Origin: Bacteroides sp.
Lineage (GTDB): Bacteria > Bacteroidota > Bacteroidia > Bacteroidales > Bacteroidaceae
NCBI GenBank assembly: GCA_017471925.1
Contig: JAFURM010000034.1
Span: forward strand, 1-62,096
Direction: 5' to 3'
DNA length: 62,096 nucleotides
The first letter of the stretch is position 1. Every line of letters begins with the position of its first letter. This document shows positions 7,794 to 16,035 of the stretch, piece after piece. The notes under the pieces were generated by a model, which had not been told where the DNA came from, made no database searches, and saw only the letters and a program-made list of their open reading frames with translations. The translations under genes and the position numbers were made by a program.

Positions 7794-9074
7794 TCAGGGC
7801 TCGGTATAGAACATAATCAGTTGGCGCAGCGCCTGTTGACACACGGGGCAGAAGGCCGGATGCTCATTGGTACGCATGCGGCAGTTGTCGGCCGGACGGT
7901 AGATGCCCTTGGCCGAATAGCCACCTCCCTCATAGACTCCTATGGGATAGCGGGCAGCCAGCTCGGTGGGAGTGGGGACCGGTGTGCCGTTCGGCAGCAT
8001 CTTCTCCCATTTGGAGGAAAAGTCCACCCGTGTGGAGATGTTCTGTTCCCACGGCTCCACGTCTATCGGATAGGTGTCCGTCATCACGTCATTGTCATAG
8101 AAATATTCATCAGCCAACCCTCCGAAACTGTGCCCGAACTCATGCACCACGACCGGGCGGAACTTGGGATGATGGGCCGTGGTCAGGGTATAGGAGTTGT
8201 AGATGCCCCCACCGCCATATTCGTCAGTATTGGCCAGGATGATGATGTGCTCATAGGGAATGCCGGCCAGTGCGTCGTGTATGGACTTGATGCGTGAAGT
8301 CGTCAGGTAGCGGTCGGAATAGAAGGTGCTGAAGTGGGAGCTGAATGCCGTCCGTCTCCACTCTCCCAAGCGGGGAATGCTTACACCGCTATCCTTGGAC
8401 ACGCTGCCCACGGCCACCACGTTGAAGCGGTTCTTCAGCTCCCGGAACGGTTCGTGCCCGAAGAGACTTTCGCAGGCCGTGGCCGCATCCCGATAGAATG
8501 TCTCCATCTCTTGTGCGGTGTAGCCCTCGGCCAGGATGGCCACGTCAATGCACTCATCGGGTGTGCCGCATTGCTGCAAGTATCGGTGAGGGGTGATGTC
8601 CGTCCCACCCTTTTGTTGGATGAGGATGTCATCGGGGAGCACCATGTGTTTCAGTCGGGTGCGCACCCGATGCCTGGAGTCGAGCAACGTCACCTCCACC
8701 TCTACCGGTTGCAGCGGGTAGGGCAGGAGGAAGGTGTTCTCAAAACCTTTGGTCACGCTTTGCGCCTCTTCGGTCTCTAACCATTCGTGGAACAGCGAGG
8801 AGAAAGAGGTGCGGTAGATTACCTTGCCACTTTCGGGCAGGCGCACGGCAATCTGTCCGTTGCCTGTCAGGGGCAGGCGGTCCAGGCTGTGCTTCCGCCC
8901 TGCCCATGCAGGCAGGCACGACAACCCGTCTAAGCAGATGCTTTGCACGGAAGCGTTTCCGCTGAAGATATAGTCCACTCGCAGTGTCTTGTCACAGAAG
9001 TACGTGTTGAAGTCCTGCGCTTGCAGCACGGTGGCAAGCAGCAGGCCCCATAGCCAGAAAATCGTTTTCTTCAT
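7794..9074 (-). CDS. M64-family (IgA peptidase-type) secreted metallopeptidase
   Basis: A 426-residue protein with a signal peptide (KKTIFWLWGLLLATVLQAQ) that should be exported. The zinc site HEFGHSFGGLADEY (H311, H315, D322 as likely ligands) identifies peptidase family M64, whose founder cleaves IgA. Relatives in gut Bacteroides are common and mostly uncharacterised, so IgA cleavage must not be assumed. An N-terminal beta-rich domain (about 20-140) precedes the catalytic domain, as in family structures. I start at 9074 (MKKT...); an ATG at 9086 adds four residues before the signal. It is the first gene of a two-gene unit with the GNAT gene. Confidence 0.88.
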   Translation of the reverse strand: MKKTIFWLWGLLLATVLQAQDFNTYFCDKTLRVDYIFSGNASVQSICLDGLSCLPAWAGRKHSLDRLPLTGNGQIAVRLPESGKVIYRTSFSSLFHEWLETEEAQSVTKGFENTFLLPYPLQPVEVEVTLLDSRHRVRTRLKHMVLPDDILIQQKGGTDITPHRYLQQCGTPDECIDVAILAEGYTAQEMETFYRDAATACESLFGHEPFRELKNRFNVVAVGSVSKDSGVSIPRLGEWRRTAFSSHFSTFYSDRYLTTSRIKSIHDALAGIPYEHIIILANTDEYGGGGIYNSYTLTTAHHPKFRPVVVHEFGHSFGGLADEYFYDNDVMTDTYPIDVEPWEQNISTRVDFSSKWEKMLPNGTPVPTPTELAARYPIGVYEGGGYSAKGIYRPADNCRMRTNEHPAFCPVCQQALRQLIMFYTEP

Positions 9075-9103
9075 AGTTGTTTCCATGTTTTTCCTTTCTC
9101 CTA

Positions 9104-9111
9104 CAAAGGTA
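9104..9111 (-). promoter_or_regulatory. -7 box of the M64/GNAT unit
   Basis: TACCTTTG on the minus strand, with the start codon 30 nt downstream. I see no convincing -33 box. It is divergent from the Lrp promoter. Confidence 0.6.
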
Positions 9112-9174
9112 CGTCTTTTGGGCTACATAACTGTGCATTTCGTCTTTTTTTTGCCAATTATGTAATAAATACCA

Positions 9175-9204
9175 TCTGTATTGGAGAAAAAATAGCTAAC
9201 TTTG
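9175..9204 (+). promoter_or_regulatory. promoter of the Lrp-type regulator
   Basis: TAACTTTG (9197-9204) is a full -7 match. TCTG (9175-9178) 18 bp upstream is a near -33 match. Confidence 0.6.
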
Positions 9205-9235
9205 CACCTGTAACTAATATTATATTCAGATAGAA

Positions 9236-9718
9236 ATGGGACATCATCAGTTGGATACCTTAGACGAGCAGATACTGAAATTGATTGCAGACAATGCACG
9301 CATACCTTTTCTGGAAGTGGCCCGAGCCTGTAACGTGTCGGGAGCAGCCATTCATCAACGCATTCAGAAACTTACGAGCTGCGGCGTTCTCAAAGGCTCG
9401 GAATTTGTCATTGACCCGGAGAAGATAGGCTTCGAGACCTGTGCCTACATCGGCATCTATCTGAAGGATCCCGCCAGTTTCGATTCGGTAATCAAGGCAT
9501 TGGAAGCGATTCCAGAGGTGGTGGAGTGTCATTTCACTACGGGAAAGTATGACATGTTCATCAAGCTCTATGCCCGCAACAACCACCACCTGCTGAGCAT
9601 CATCCACGACAAGCTGCAACCGTTGGGCTTGGCTCGCACGGAGACGCTCATCTCCTTCAACGAGGCCATCAGACGCCAGATTCCCATTGCGGTGGGGATG
9701 GCCGACGAGGAAGAGTAA
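9236..9718 (+). CDS. Lrp/AsnC-family transcriptional regulator
   Basis: A 160-residue regulator with an N-terminal helix-turn-helix (LDEQILKLIADNARIPFLEVARACNVSG...) and a C-terminal RAM ligand-binding domain from about residue 70 (YIGIYLKDPASFDSVIKALE). Lrp-type proteins form octamers and respond to amino acids. The length is standard. It is divergent from the M64 peptidase gene, so it may act on that shared 150-bp region, but no operator was identified. It ends 9 nt from the convergent folA stop. Confidence 0.93.
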   Translation: MGHHQLDTLDEQILKLIADNARIPFLEVARACNVSGAAIHQRIQKLTSCGVLKGSEFVIDPEKIGFETCAYIGIYLKDPASFDSVIKALEAIPEVVECHFTTGKYDMFIKLYARNNHHLLSIIHDKLQPLGLARTETLISFNEAIRRQIPIAVGMADEEE

Positions 9719-9727
9719 GGGGGGCTG

Positions 9728-10213
9728 CTAACGTCGCACGTAATCTACAAAAGCATAAGGGCAGGGATGCTTCTCATCGACAGGATGGGACTCCCTGCCT
9801 TTCTCTTTCCACACCTCGGGGCTTACTTCGGGAAAGTAGGTATCGGCCCGGGGTGCTTCTGCGTCAATCTCTGTCAGGCACAGCACGTCGGCCAGCGGCA
9901 ATGCCTGGCGGTAGACGCTGGCTCCACCGATGATGTAGACCGCTTCGTCACTGCCGCAATGGGCCAGGGCATCCTCCAATGAGGGATATACCTCAGCCCC
10001 CGGACAGTCGGTCTGCTTGCGGGAGAGGACAATGTTGCGTCGGTTGGGCAGTGCCCCTTTGGGCAGCGAGTCAAAAGTGTTGCGCCCCATGATGATGGTG
10101 TGTCCGGTGGTCAGGGCCTTGAAACGTTTCAGGTCGTTGGGAAGCCAGAAAAGCAGTTTGTTCTGATAGCCGATGGCCATCTTCCGGTCTACGGCGGCAA
10201 TGATGTGTATCAT
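9728..10213 (-). CDS. folA: dihydrofolate reductase
   Basis: This 161-residue enzyme reduces dihydrofolate to tetrahydrofolate with NADPH. Visible features are the N-terminal IHIIAAVDRKMAIGYQNKLLFWLPNDLKRFK with the active-site acidic residue after LP, GHTIIMGRNTFDSLP and IIGGASVYRQ for NADPH binding. It lies 27 nt downstream of thyA on the same strand. The pair is a functional unit because thymidylate synthase produces the dihydrofolate that FolA recycles. Confidence 0.96.
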   Translation of the reverse strand: MIHIIAAVDRKMAIGYQNKLLFWLPNDLKRFKALTTGHTIIMGRNTFDSLPKGALPNRRNIVLSRKQTDCPGAEVYPSLEDALAHCGSDEAVYIIGGASVYRQALPLADVLCLTEIDAEAPRADTYFPEVSPEVWKEKGRESHPVDEKHPCPYAFVDYVRR

Positions 10214-10240
10214 GAGGCAGGGCGTTTTTGGGGAGAGAGG

Positions 10241-11035
10241 TTATACGGAAACGATACCTTTGATGTGCGGATGCGGGTCGTAGCCCACCAGTTCAAAGTC
10301 CTCATACTTGAAGTCGAAGATGCTTTTCACCTCGGGGCTCAGTTTCATTTGGGGTAGCGGTCGGGGTTCGCGCGACAGTTGCAGCTTCACCTGTTCCAGG
10401 TGGTTCAGGTAGATGTGGGCATCGCCCAGCGTATGCACGAAGTCGCCGGCTTTCAGTCCCGTCACCTGTGCCATCATCTGCAGCAGCAGGGCATAGGAGG
10501 CGATGTTGAAGGGCACGCCCAGGAAGATGTCGGCACTGCGCTGGTAGAGTTGCAGGCTCAGTCGGCCGTTGGCCACGTAGAACTGGAAGAAGGCGTGGCA
10601 GGGCGGGAGGTTCATGTGGTCAATGTCGGCCACGTTCCAGGCGCTGACGATGATGCGTCGCGAGTCGGGATTGTGCTTGATGGTCTCCACCGCCTGGCTG
10701 ATTTGGTCAATGGAGCCTCCGTTATAATCGGGCCATGAACGCCACTGGTAGCCGTAGATGTGTCCCAGATCACCGTTTTCGTCGGCCCATTCGTTCCAGA
10801 TTCTCACTCCGTTTTCCTGCAGGTAGGCCACGTTGGTGTCTCCTTTCAGGAACCAAAGCAGTTCGTGGATGATGGACTTCAGGTGCAGCTTCTTGGTGGT
10901 GAGGCAGGGGAAGCCCTCTTCCAGGTTGAAGCGCATTTGGTGACCGAAGATGCTGACGGTACCGGTGCCCGTGCGGTCGCTTTTCTCGGTGCCTTCGGTG
11001 AGCACGCGTTGGAGCAGGTCGAGATATTGTTTCAT
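10241..11035 (-). CDS. thyA: thymidylate synthase
   Basis: ThyA methylates dUMP to dTMP using methylene-tetrahydrofolate. The 264-residue product has the same length as E. coli ThyA. It shows DRTGTGT near the N-terminus, the catalytic cysteine in [12 protein letters not shown] and [10 protein letters not shown] start at 11035 (MKQYLDLL). An ATG at 11095 would place 20 extra residues upstream of the predicted promoter and cannot be used. It is followed directly by folA. Confidence 0.97.
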   Translation of the reverse strand: MKQYLDLLQRVLTEGTEKSDRTGTGTVSIFGHQMRFNLEEGFPCLTTKKLHLKSIIHELLWFLKGDTNVAYLQENGVRIWNEWADENGDLGHIYGYQWRSWPDYNGGSIDQISQAVETIKHNPDSRRIIVSAWNVADIDHMNLPPCHAFFQFYVANGRLSLQLYQRSADIFLGVPFNIASYALLLQMMAQVTGLKAGDFVHTLGDAHIYLNHLEQVKLQLSREPRPLPQMKLSPEVKSIFDFKYEDFELVGYDPHPHIKGIVSV

Positions 11036-11064
11036 GGTGCAGTTTCCGTTCTTTACTTGTGGCG

Positions 11065-11072
11065 CAAAGGTA
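11065..11072 (-). promoter_or_regulatory. -7 box of thyA-folA
   Basis: TACCTTTG on the minus strand, 30 nt before the thyA start at 11035. This fixes the start codon choice. Confidence 0.7.
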
Positions 11073-11122
11073 GTGTTTTTATGCCATCGGGGCATTAATA
11101 TCCTTTATTTTTTCTCTCTTTT

Positions 11123-11153
11123 TTTGTTAAGTCTCTTTTTTTTCAGATATTTG
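11123..11153 (+). promoter_or_regulatory. promoter of rfbA
   Basis: TTTG (11123-11126) and GATATTTG (11146-11153, one mismatch to TAnnTTTG) are 19 bp apart. The rfbA start codon is 93 nt downstream, so the leader is relatively long. Confidence 0.5.
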
Positions 11154-11245
11154 CACCCTGAATAGAACGACGAGAGCCGTGGGGCATAGTCCTCCTTCTT
11201 ATTTTGTTCTCCTGATTTGATAAAAACCGAAAAAAGAACTGAAAT

Positions 11246-12118
11246 ATGAAAGGAATCATTCTTGCCGGTGGCAGTGCCACTCGCCTCTATCCGCTCTCCA
11301 AGGCTATCTCCAAGCAGATAATGCCGGTCTATGACAAGCCCATGATTTACTATCCCCTCTCCACGCTGATGCTGGCCGGCATCCGCGAAGTGCTCATTAT
11401 CTCTACGCCGCGCGACCTCCCCATGTTCCGCGACCTGCTTGGCACGGGCGAGGAGCTGGGCATGTCCTTCTCCTACAAGGTGCAGGAGCAGCCCAACGGC
11501 TTGGCCCAGGCTTTTGTGCTCGGTGCCGAGTTCCTGAACGGTGAGCCGGGCTGTCTCATCCTGGGCGACAACATGTTCTACGGCCAGGGCTTCTCGGCCA
11601 TGCTGAAGCGTGCGGCCTCCATTGAGAAGGGTGCCTGCATCTTTGGCTACTATGTGCAGGACCCCCGTGCCTATGGCGTCGTGGAGTTTGATTCCGAAGG
11701 CAAGGTCATCTCCATCGAGGAGAAGCCCCAGCACCCCAAGAGCAACTACGCCGTTCCCGGCCTCTACTTCTATGATTCCACGGTGACCGAGAAGGCCGCT
11801 TCGCTGAAGCCCTCTGCCCGTGGCGAATATGAAATCACCGACCTCAACCGTCTCTACCTGGAAGAGGGTACGCTGAAGGTGGAACTCTTTGGCCGCGGAT
11901 TCGCCTGGTTAGATACGGGCAACTGCGACAGCCTGTTGGAGGCCGGCAACTATGTGGCCACCATCCAGAACCGTCAGGGACTGCGTGTCAGCTGCATCGA
12001 AGAGATTGCCTGGCGCAAAGGCTGGATAGATGTGGACCAACTCTATCGCCTGGGCGAACAGTTAGGCAAGACCGAGTATGGCAAATATCTGATGGAACTG
12101 GCCGATACCCACCGATAA
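11246..12118 (+). CDS. rfbA: glucose-1-phosphate thymidylyltransferase
   Basis: RfbA (RmlA) makes dTDP-glucose from glucose-1-phosphate and dTTP, the first step of dTDP-rhamnose synthesis for surface polysaccharides. The 290-residue product begins with the nucleotide-binding [23 protein letters not shown] and contains [20 protein letters not shown], both typical of the family. Length is normal. rfbB follows after 60 nt on the same strand. rfbC is not seen in the window and rfbD is 33 kb away. Confidence 0.96.
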   Translation: MKGIILAGGSATRLYPLSKAISKQIMPVYDKPMIYYPLSTLMLAGIREVLIISTPRDLPMFRDLLGTGEELGMSFSYKVQEQPNGLAQAFVLGAEFLNGEPGCLILGDNMFYGQGFSAMLKRAASIEKGACIFGYYVQDPRAYGVVEFDSEGKVISIEEKPQHPKSNYAVPGLYFYDSTVTEKAASLKPSARGEYEITDLNRLYLEEGTLKVELFGRGFAWLDTGNCDSLLEAGNYVATIQNRQGLRVSCIEEIAWRKGWIDVDQLYRLGEQLGKTEYGKYLMELADTHR

Positions 12119-12178
12119 CCCCCAGTCTCCTCCCTCGTTATCCGATTCATAATCCAAAATTTATAATTCATCATTCAA

Positions 12179-13318
12179 ATGAAGACTTATCTCGTGACCG
12201 GTGCCGCCGGATTCATTGGCGCCAACTATATCAAGTATATCCTGGCCAAGCATGCCGATATTAAAGTAGTGATTCTTGATGCCCTGACCTATGCAGGAAA
12301 CTTGGGCACCATTGCCGCAGACATTGATGATGAACGCTGCTTCTTCGTGAAGGGCGACATCTGCGACCGTGTGCTGGCCGATGAGCTCTTTGCCCGCTAC
12401 AAGTTCGATTATGTGGTGAACTTTGCCGCCGAGAGCCATGTGGACCGCAGTATTGAAAATCCTCAACTCTTCCTGATGACCAACATCCTGGGTACGCAGA
12501 ACCTGCTCGATGCGGCCCGCCGTGCCTGGGTGACGGGCAAGGACGAATATGGCTATCCCACCTGGCGTGCCGGCGTGCGCTATCATCAGGTCTCTACCGA
12601 TGAGGTCTATGGCTCTCTGGGTGCCGAGGGCTACTTCACTGAGCAGACCCCCCTCTGTCCCCACAGCCCCTACAGCGCCTCCAAGACCAGTGCAGACATG
12701 GTGGTGATGGCCTATCACGACACCTATAAGATGCCTGTCACCATCACGCGCTGCTCCAACAACTATGGACCCTATCACTTCCCCGAAAAACTCATTCCGC
12801 TGATCATCAAGAACATCCTGGAAGGCAAGAAACTGCCTGTCTATGGCGACGGCAGCAACGTACGCGACTGGCTCTACGTGGAAGACCACTGTAAGGCTAT
12901 CGACCTGGTGGTGCGCGAAGGCGTGGAGGGCGAAGTCTATAACGTGGGTGGCCACAACGAAAAGACCAACCTGGAGATTGTGAAGCTCACGATTGCCACC
13001 ATCCACCGTCTGATGAGCGAAAAGCCCGAATATCGTGCCGTGCTGAAGAAGCAGCAGCATGCCGCCGACGGCTCCATCGACATCAGCTGGATCAATGAAG
13101 AACTGATTACCTTCGTCAAGGACCGCTTGGGCCACGACCAACGCTATGCCATAGACCCCACCAAGATTACCAACGCCTTGGGATGGTTCCCCGAAACCAA
13201 GTTCGAGGTAGGCATCGTGAAGACCATCGAGTGGTACCTGAACCATCAGGACTGGGTGGAAGAGGTGACCAGTGGCGACTATCAGAAGTACTATGAGCGC
13301 ATGTACGGCAAGCGCTGA
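12179..13318 (+). CDS. rfbB: dTDP-glucose 4,6-dehydratase
   Basis: RfbB (RmlB) converts dTDP-glucose to dTDP-4-dehydro-6-deoxyglucose with bound NAD. The 379-residue protein has the Rossmann glycine motif TGAAGFIGANY at residues 7-17, STDEVYGSLG for the catalytic Thr-Asp-Glu, and the Y-x3-K motif YSASKTSAD. It is somewhat longer than the ~350 residues common in Proteobacteria, as is usual in Bacteroides. Probably co-transcribed with rfbA. Confidence 0.96.
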   Translation: MKTYLVTGAAGFIGANYIKYILAKHADIKVVILDALTYAGNLGTIAADIDDERCFFVKGDICDRVLADELFARYKFDYVVNFAAESHVDRSIENPQLFLMTNILGTQNLLDAARRAWVTGKDEYGYPTWRAGVRYHQVSTDEVYGSLGAEGYFTEQTPLCPHSPYSASKTSADMVVMAYHDTYKMPVTITRCSNNYGPYHFPEKLIPLIIKNILEGKKLPVYGDGSNVRDWLYVEDHCKAIDLVVREGVEGEVYNVGGHNEKTNLEIVKLTIATIHRLMSEKPEYRAVLKKQQHAADGSIDISWINEELITFVKDRLGHDQRYAIDPTKITNALGWFPETKFEVGIVKTIEWYLNHQDWVEEVTSGDYQKYYERMYGKR

Positions 13319-13563
13319 TTGAAGTCTCTTTTTTAGAATAAATAGCAAACGCTAAATTAAACCATCAAAATTAAATAGCCGGTGTCTCTACACTGCTATG
13401 GCGGCAAAGATAAAATAAAGTTGCGAGAAAGCCGGCAAGAGGTTTAGGAAAATGAAGGATTACTGCTCAATAACATACGGAATGGAAAGAAAACATTGTC
13501 TGTATTGTTTGTAATTCTTAACTTGGTGGCTGACAATATAAATGTTACTTTTGGAACCTTATT
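13319..13563. other. AT-rich stretch without a recognised gene
   Basis: No supported ORF, hairpin terminator or promoter was found between the rfbB stop and the inverted repeat at 13564. Base composition falls below that of the flanking genes, consistent with a decayed or accessory patch. Confidence 0.5.
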
Positions 13564-13636
13564 TCGGGCGGAAACATTAAAATTATCAAGTTTTCGCCCG
13601 AGATATTTTTGATTCCAATAAATGTTTATACCTTTG
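13564..13636 (+). promoter_or_regulatory. promoter with an upstream inverted repeat, no intact gene behind it
   Basis: TTTG (13608-13611) and TACCTTTG (13629-13636), 17 bp apart, form a good Bacteroides promoter. Just upstream, TCGGGCGGAAAC (13564-13575) and GTTTTCGCCCGA (13590-13601) form a 12-bp inverted repeat with one mismatch. Only the degraded regulator fragment follows. Confidence 0.55.
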
Positions 13637-13743
13637 CGACAGTGAATTAGGTATGATGAGGATCCTTTCTATCATCCCTGCATGGATATAATAACTTGAG
13701 TAGAATCGGATGGAAAAGATTATTGGGAGAGAAGCGGAATTTG

Positions 13744-13889
13744 GTAAACTCGCCGACCAAGGAGATTGCCGTCATCACCCAACAGACCTCCGGCACCGTC
13801 TATGTACGCAAGACCTCCATCCGCAGGAAGATGGGAGCCGAGGAAGGGCGGACATTGTGGGGGTGGTAAGAAAATATGTAAACCAATAA
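13744..13889 (+). pseudogene. decayed C-terminal fragment of a helix-turn-helix regulator
   Basis: Translation from 13744 gives a HTH-like stretch (PTKEIAVITQQTSG, then RKTSIRRKMGAEEG) resembling the C-terminal DNA-binding end of LuxR-type regulators of Bacteroides. After EEG the natural continuation (ADIVGVVRKYVNQ, stop at 13887) lies in another frame, so there is a frameshift near 13847. No N-terminal portion is present. The family call is from memory of similar tails and is tentative; chance similarity cannot be excluded for ~45 residues. Confidence 0.4.
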
Positions 13890-13917
13890 TTTGCTTAATT
13901 GAAATCCATCGCGTATA

Positions 13918-13957
13918 TTTGTGGACAAATTTAATATCAGATGTTAGATTTGTCCAC
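13918..13957 (+). promoter_or_regulatory. promoter and overlapping palindromic operator of the DUF4143 ATPase
   Basis: TTTG (13918-13921) and TAGATTTG (13945-13952) are -33 and -7 boxes with a 23-bp spacer. GTGGACAAAT (13921-13930) and ATTTGTCCAC (13948-13957) form a perfect 10-bp inverted repeat lying over both boxes. A protein bound there would block RNA polymerase. Confidence 0.65.
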
Positions 13958-13979
13958 TTTGCTTATATAAAAAGATAGT

Positions 13980-15116
13980 ATGATAGTACGCAATCTCCAA
14001 CAAAATCTGATAGAACTAAGCCATGATTGGTCAGTCATATCGGTTACAGGACCTCGCCAATCCGGGAAAACTACGCTCTGCAAAATGGCTTTCCCCGATT
14101 ATGAATACATTAATCTGGAACGACAAAATACGCAAAGATTAATGAAACTGGATGCCGAGGGTTTTCTTCGTCAATATACCAAAGGTGTCATCATTGATGA
14201 AGCTCAACTTGTGCCAGAACTGTTTTCTGCCATTCAGTTGTTGGTTGATGAAACACCTTCATTACGATTCGTGTTATCAGGCAGTAGCGATTTCCTTTTA
14301 ATGCAAAACATATCCCAGTCGTTAGCTGGGCGTGTTGCCATCCGGCGCTTGCTTCCTTTGGCTTTCGACGAATTACCGGAAATTCAGACAATGCCGACAG
14401 ACGAAATCATGTACCGTGGTTTCTATCCTGCCATTTGGGGAAGCAGGAAAACACCTCTGACAGTATATGACAGTTATTTAAGCACCTATATCCAACGGGA
14501 CGTTCGTCAAATATCCAACATCCCCGACCTTCACCTTTTCCAACAGTTCATCCGGATATGTGCGTCACGGATCGGGACAGAGTTCAACGCCCAATCCATA
14601 TCAAGCGAATTAGGAGTCAGCGGAGTGACTGTAAAGCGATGGGTCAGTGTACTGGAAACGTCATACATACTTTTCCTGCTGCAACCTTTCTATCGGAACA
14701 TAGGCAAACGCTTGACCAAAACTCCTAAAATCTATTTTCATGACACCGGTTTGGTATGCTATCTATTGGGCATCGAAAAGCCTCAACAATTGCAACATCA
14801 TCCTTTGAGAGGAGAAATATTCGAGAACATGATTGTCAGTGAAATGCTGAAACAGAGGTTTAACCGTGGAGAGTCGAACAATCTGTTCTTTTATAGAGAC
14901 AAGAGCCGGGAAGTGGACATCCTTTCGTTAAACGGGGATGAAATCAAAGCATACGAAATCAAATCGGCCAAGATTATCAATCCCGATTTTTTTGCCAATA
15001 TGAATGTGCTGCGTACACTATTGGGTGATGATGTCAAATCTACCCAAGTCATTTATGACGGAACAGATTCATTGCCATCCCCGCATAACGGTGTGATTAA
15101 TTTCAGAAAAATATAG
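13980..15116 (+). CDS. AAA-family ATPase with DUF4143 domain
   Basis: A 378-residue protein of the widespread family with an N-terminal AAA_14 ATPase and a C-terminal DUF4143 domain. Walker A is GPRQSGKTT at residues 24-32 and Walker B is GVIIDEAQ near residue 70. The C-terminal part contains FYRDKSREVDIL and YEIKSAK, which resemble a PD-(D/E)XK nuclease-like core as described for this family. The biological role is unknown; such genes are patchily distributed and often flagged as accessory. Support for transfer here: lower GC than its neighbours, its own palindrome-controlled promoter, a decayed gene upstream and repeats downstream. Confidence 0.85.
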   Translation: MIVRNLQQNLIELSHDWSVISVTGPRQSGKTTLCKMAFPDYEYINLERQNTQRLMKLDAEGFLRQYTKGVIIDEAQLVPELFSAIQLLVDETPSLRFVLSGSSDFLLMQNISQSLAGRVAIRRLLPLAFDELPEIQTMPTDEIMYRGFYPAIWGSRKTPLTVYDSYLSTYIQRDVRQISNIPDLHLFQQFIRICASRIGTEFNAQSISSELGVSGVTVKRWVSVLETSYILFLLQPFYRNIGKRLTKTPKIYFHDTGLVCYLLGIEKPQQLQHHPLRGEIFENMIVSEMLKQRFNRGESNNLFFYRDKSREVDILSLNGDEIKAYEIKSAKIINPDFFANMNVLRTLLGDDVKSTQVIYDGTDSLPSPHNGVINFRKI

Positions 15117-15132
15117 GTAAAAGCCTGCTAAA

Positions 15133-15225
15133 AGTAATATATACTGCGTTGCTACTTGAAGTATATATTACTTTGCCGATGAAGTATATATTACTTTGTC
15201 GATGAAGTATATAATACTTTGCCCA
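15133..15225. repeat. 23-bp tandem repeat array with an inverted half-copy
   Basis: Three direct 23-bp units (15157-15179, 15180-15202, 15203-15225) share TGAAGTATATATTACTTTG. The core AGTATATATTACT occurs once in reverse orientation at 15133-15145. It starts 17 nt after the ATPase stop codon. Function unknown. Confidence 0.8.
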
Positions 15226-15254
15226 TGCAGCAGACATCTGTCTATGCAAAAAAA

Positions 15255-15310
15255 GCACGGATAACACGGATTTTCAGGTGTGTACCCGTTTGTCCGTGCA
15301 ATCCGTGCCT
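15255..15310. repeat. dispersed iteron palindrome, copy B
   Basis: Left arm GCACGGATAACACGGA (15255-15270); right arm TCCGTGCAATCCGTGCCT (15293-15310). An extra CCGT (15286-15289) precedes the right arm as in the other copies. It lies 20 nt from the rubrerythrin stop codon. Same family as 21173, 42675, 47278 and 55353. Confidence 0.8.
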
Positions 15311-15330
15311 GATGTAATTTCTATAACGGC

Positions 15331-15885
15331 TTATTTCTTGAAGTAGCGGTTATAGAGCCCTTCAAAACCTTTGCCGTGACGGGCTTCGTCCTTGGCCATT
15401 TCGTGAACGGTGTCGTGGATGGCATCCAGGTTCAGCTGCTTGGCGCGGGCGGCGATGCGCATCTTGTCTTCGCAGGCACCACACTCGGCATCTTTACGCT
15501 TCTCCAGATTGGTCTTGGTGTTCCAAACGACATCGCCCAGCAGTTCGGCAAACTTGGCGGCATGTTCGGCTTCTTCCCAAGCATAACGTTTGAAGGCTTC
15601 GGCAATCTCGGGATAGCCTTCGCGGTCGGCCTGACGGCTCATGGCCAAGTACATGCCCACTTCGGTACACTCACCCATGAAGTGGTTGTTCAGGTCCTTG
15701 ATCATCTCTTCGTCACTGCCCTTGGCCACACCGATAACGTGCTCGGTTACGAATGAAAGGGGAGCGTCTTCGTCGGCTTCTACCATCTCTACAAATTTCT
15801 CGGCAGGAACCTTGCACAAGGGGCATTTCTCGGGAGCGGTATCACCTTCGTGAATATAACCGCATACTGTACATCTGAATTTCAT
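15331..15885 (-). CDS. reverse rubrerythrin (rubredoxin domain first)
   Basis: A 184-residue non-haem iron peroxidase that protects anaerobes by reducing hydrogen peroxide in the cytoplasm. The rubredoxin-like FeCys4 site (C5, C8, C21, C24) precedes the ferritin-like di-iron domain. That is the reversed order compared with classical rubrerythrin. The four-helix domain shows [18 protein letters not shown] and DEARHGKGF with the expected Glu/His ligands. It appears monocistronic, convergent with the ATPase gene. I see no perfect -7 box; TTTCTTTG lies about 30 nt upstream of the start. Confidence 0.93.
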   Translation of the reverse strand: MKFRCTVCGYIHEGDTAPEKCPLCKVPAEKFVEMVEADEDAPLSFVTEHVIGVAKGSDEEMIKDLNNHFMGECTEVGMYLAMSRQADREGYPEIAEAFKRYAWEEAEHAAKFAELLGDVVWNTKTNLEKRKDAECGACEDKMRIAARAKQLNLDAIHDTVHEMAKDEARHGKGFEGLYNRYFKK

Positions 15886-16001
15886 TTTGCTGGTCTGATT
15901 TTAAAGATTAGTTTCTGCAAAGAAAGAAACAACTTTCAAATATTCCAAAGGATTGGACGAAAAAAACGCCTCGTCCTGCCTGTCGGATGAAAACTATCGC
16001 T

Positions 16002-16009
16002 TATTTTTG
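16002..16009 (+). promoter_or_regulatory. -7 box of nadE
   Basis: TATTTTTG matches TAnnTTTG, 26 nt before the nadE start codon. Confidence 0.5.
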
Positions 16010-16035
16010 CAGCATCATTATTAATGTAACAAGAT

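Noticed and set aside
15133-15310. CRISPR-like array
   Set aside because: The 23-bp units are contiguous with no spacers and there are no cas genes.
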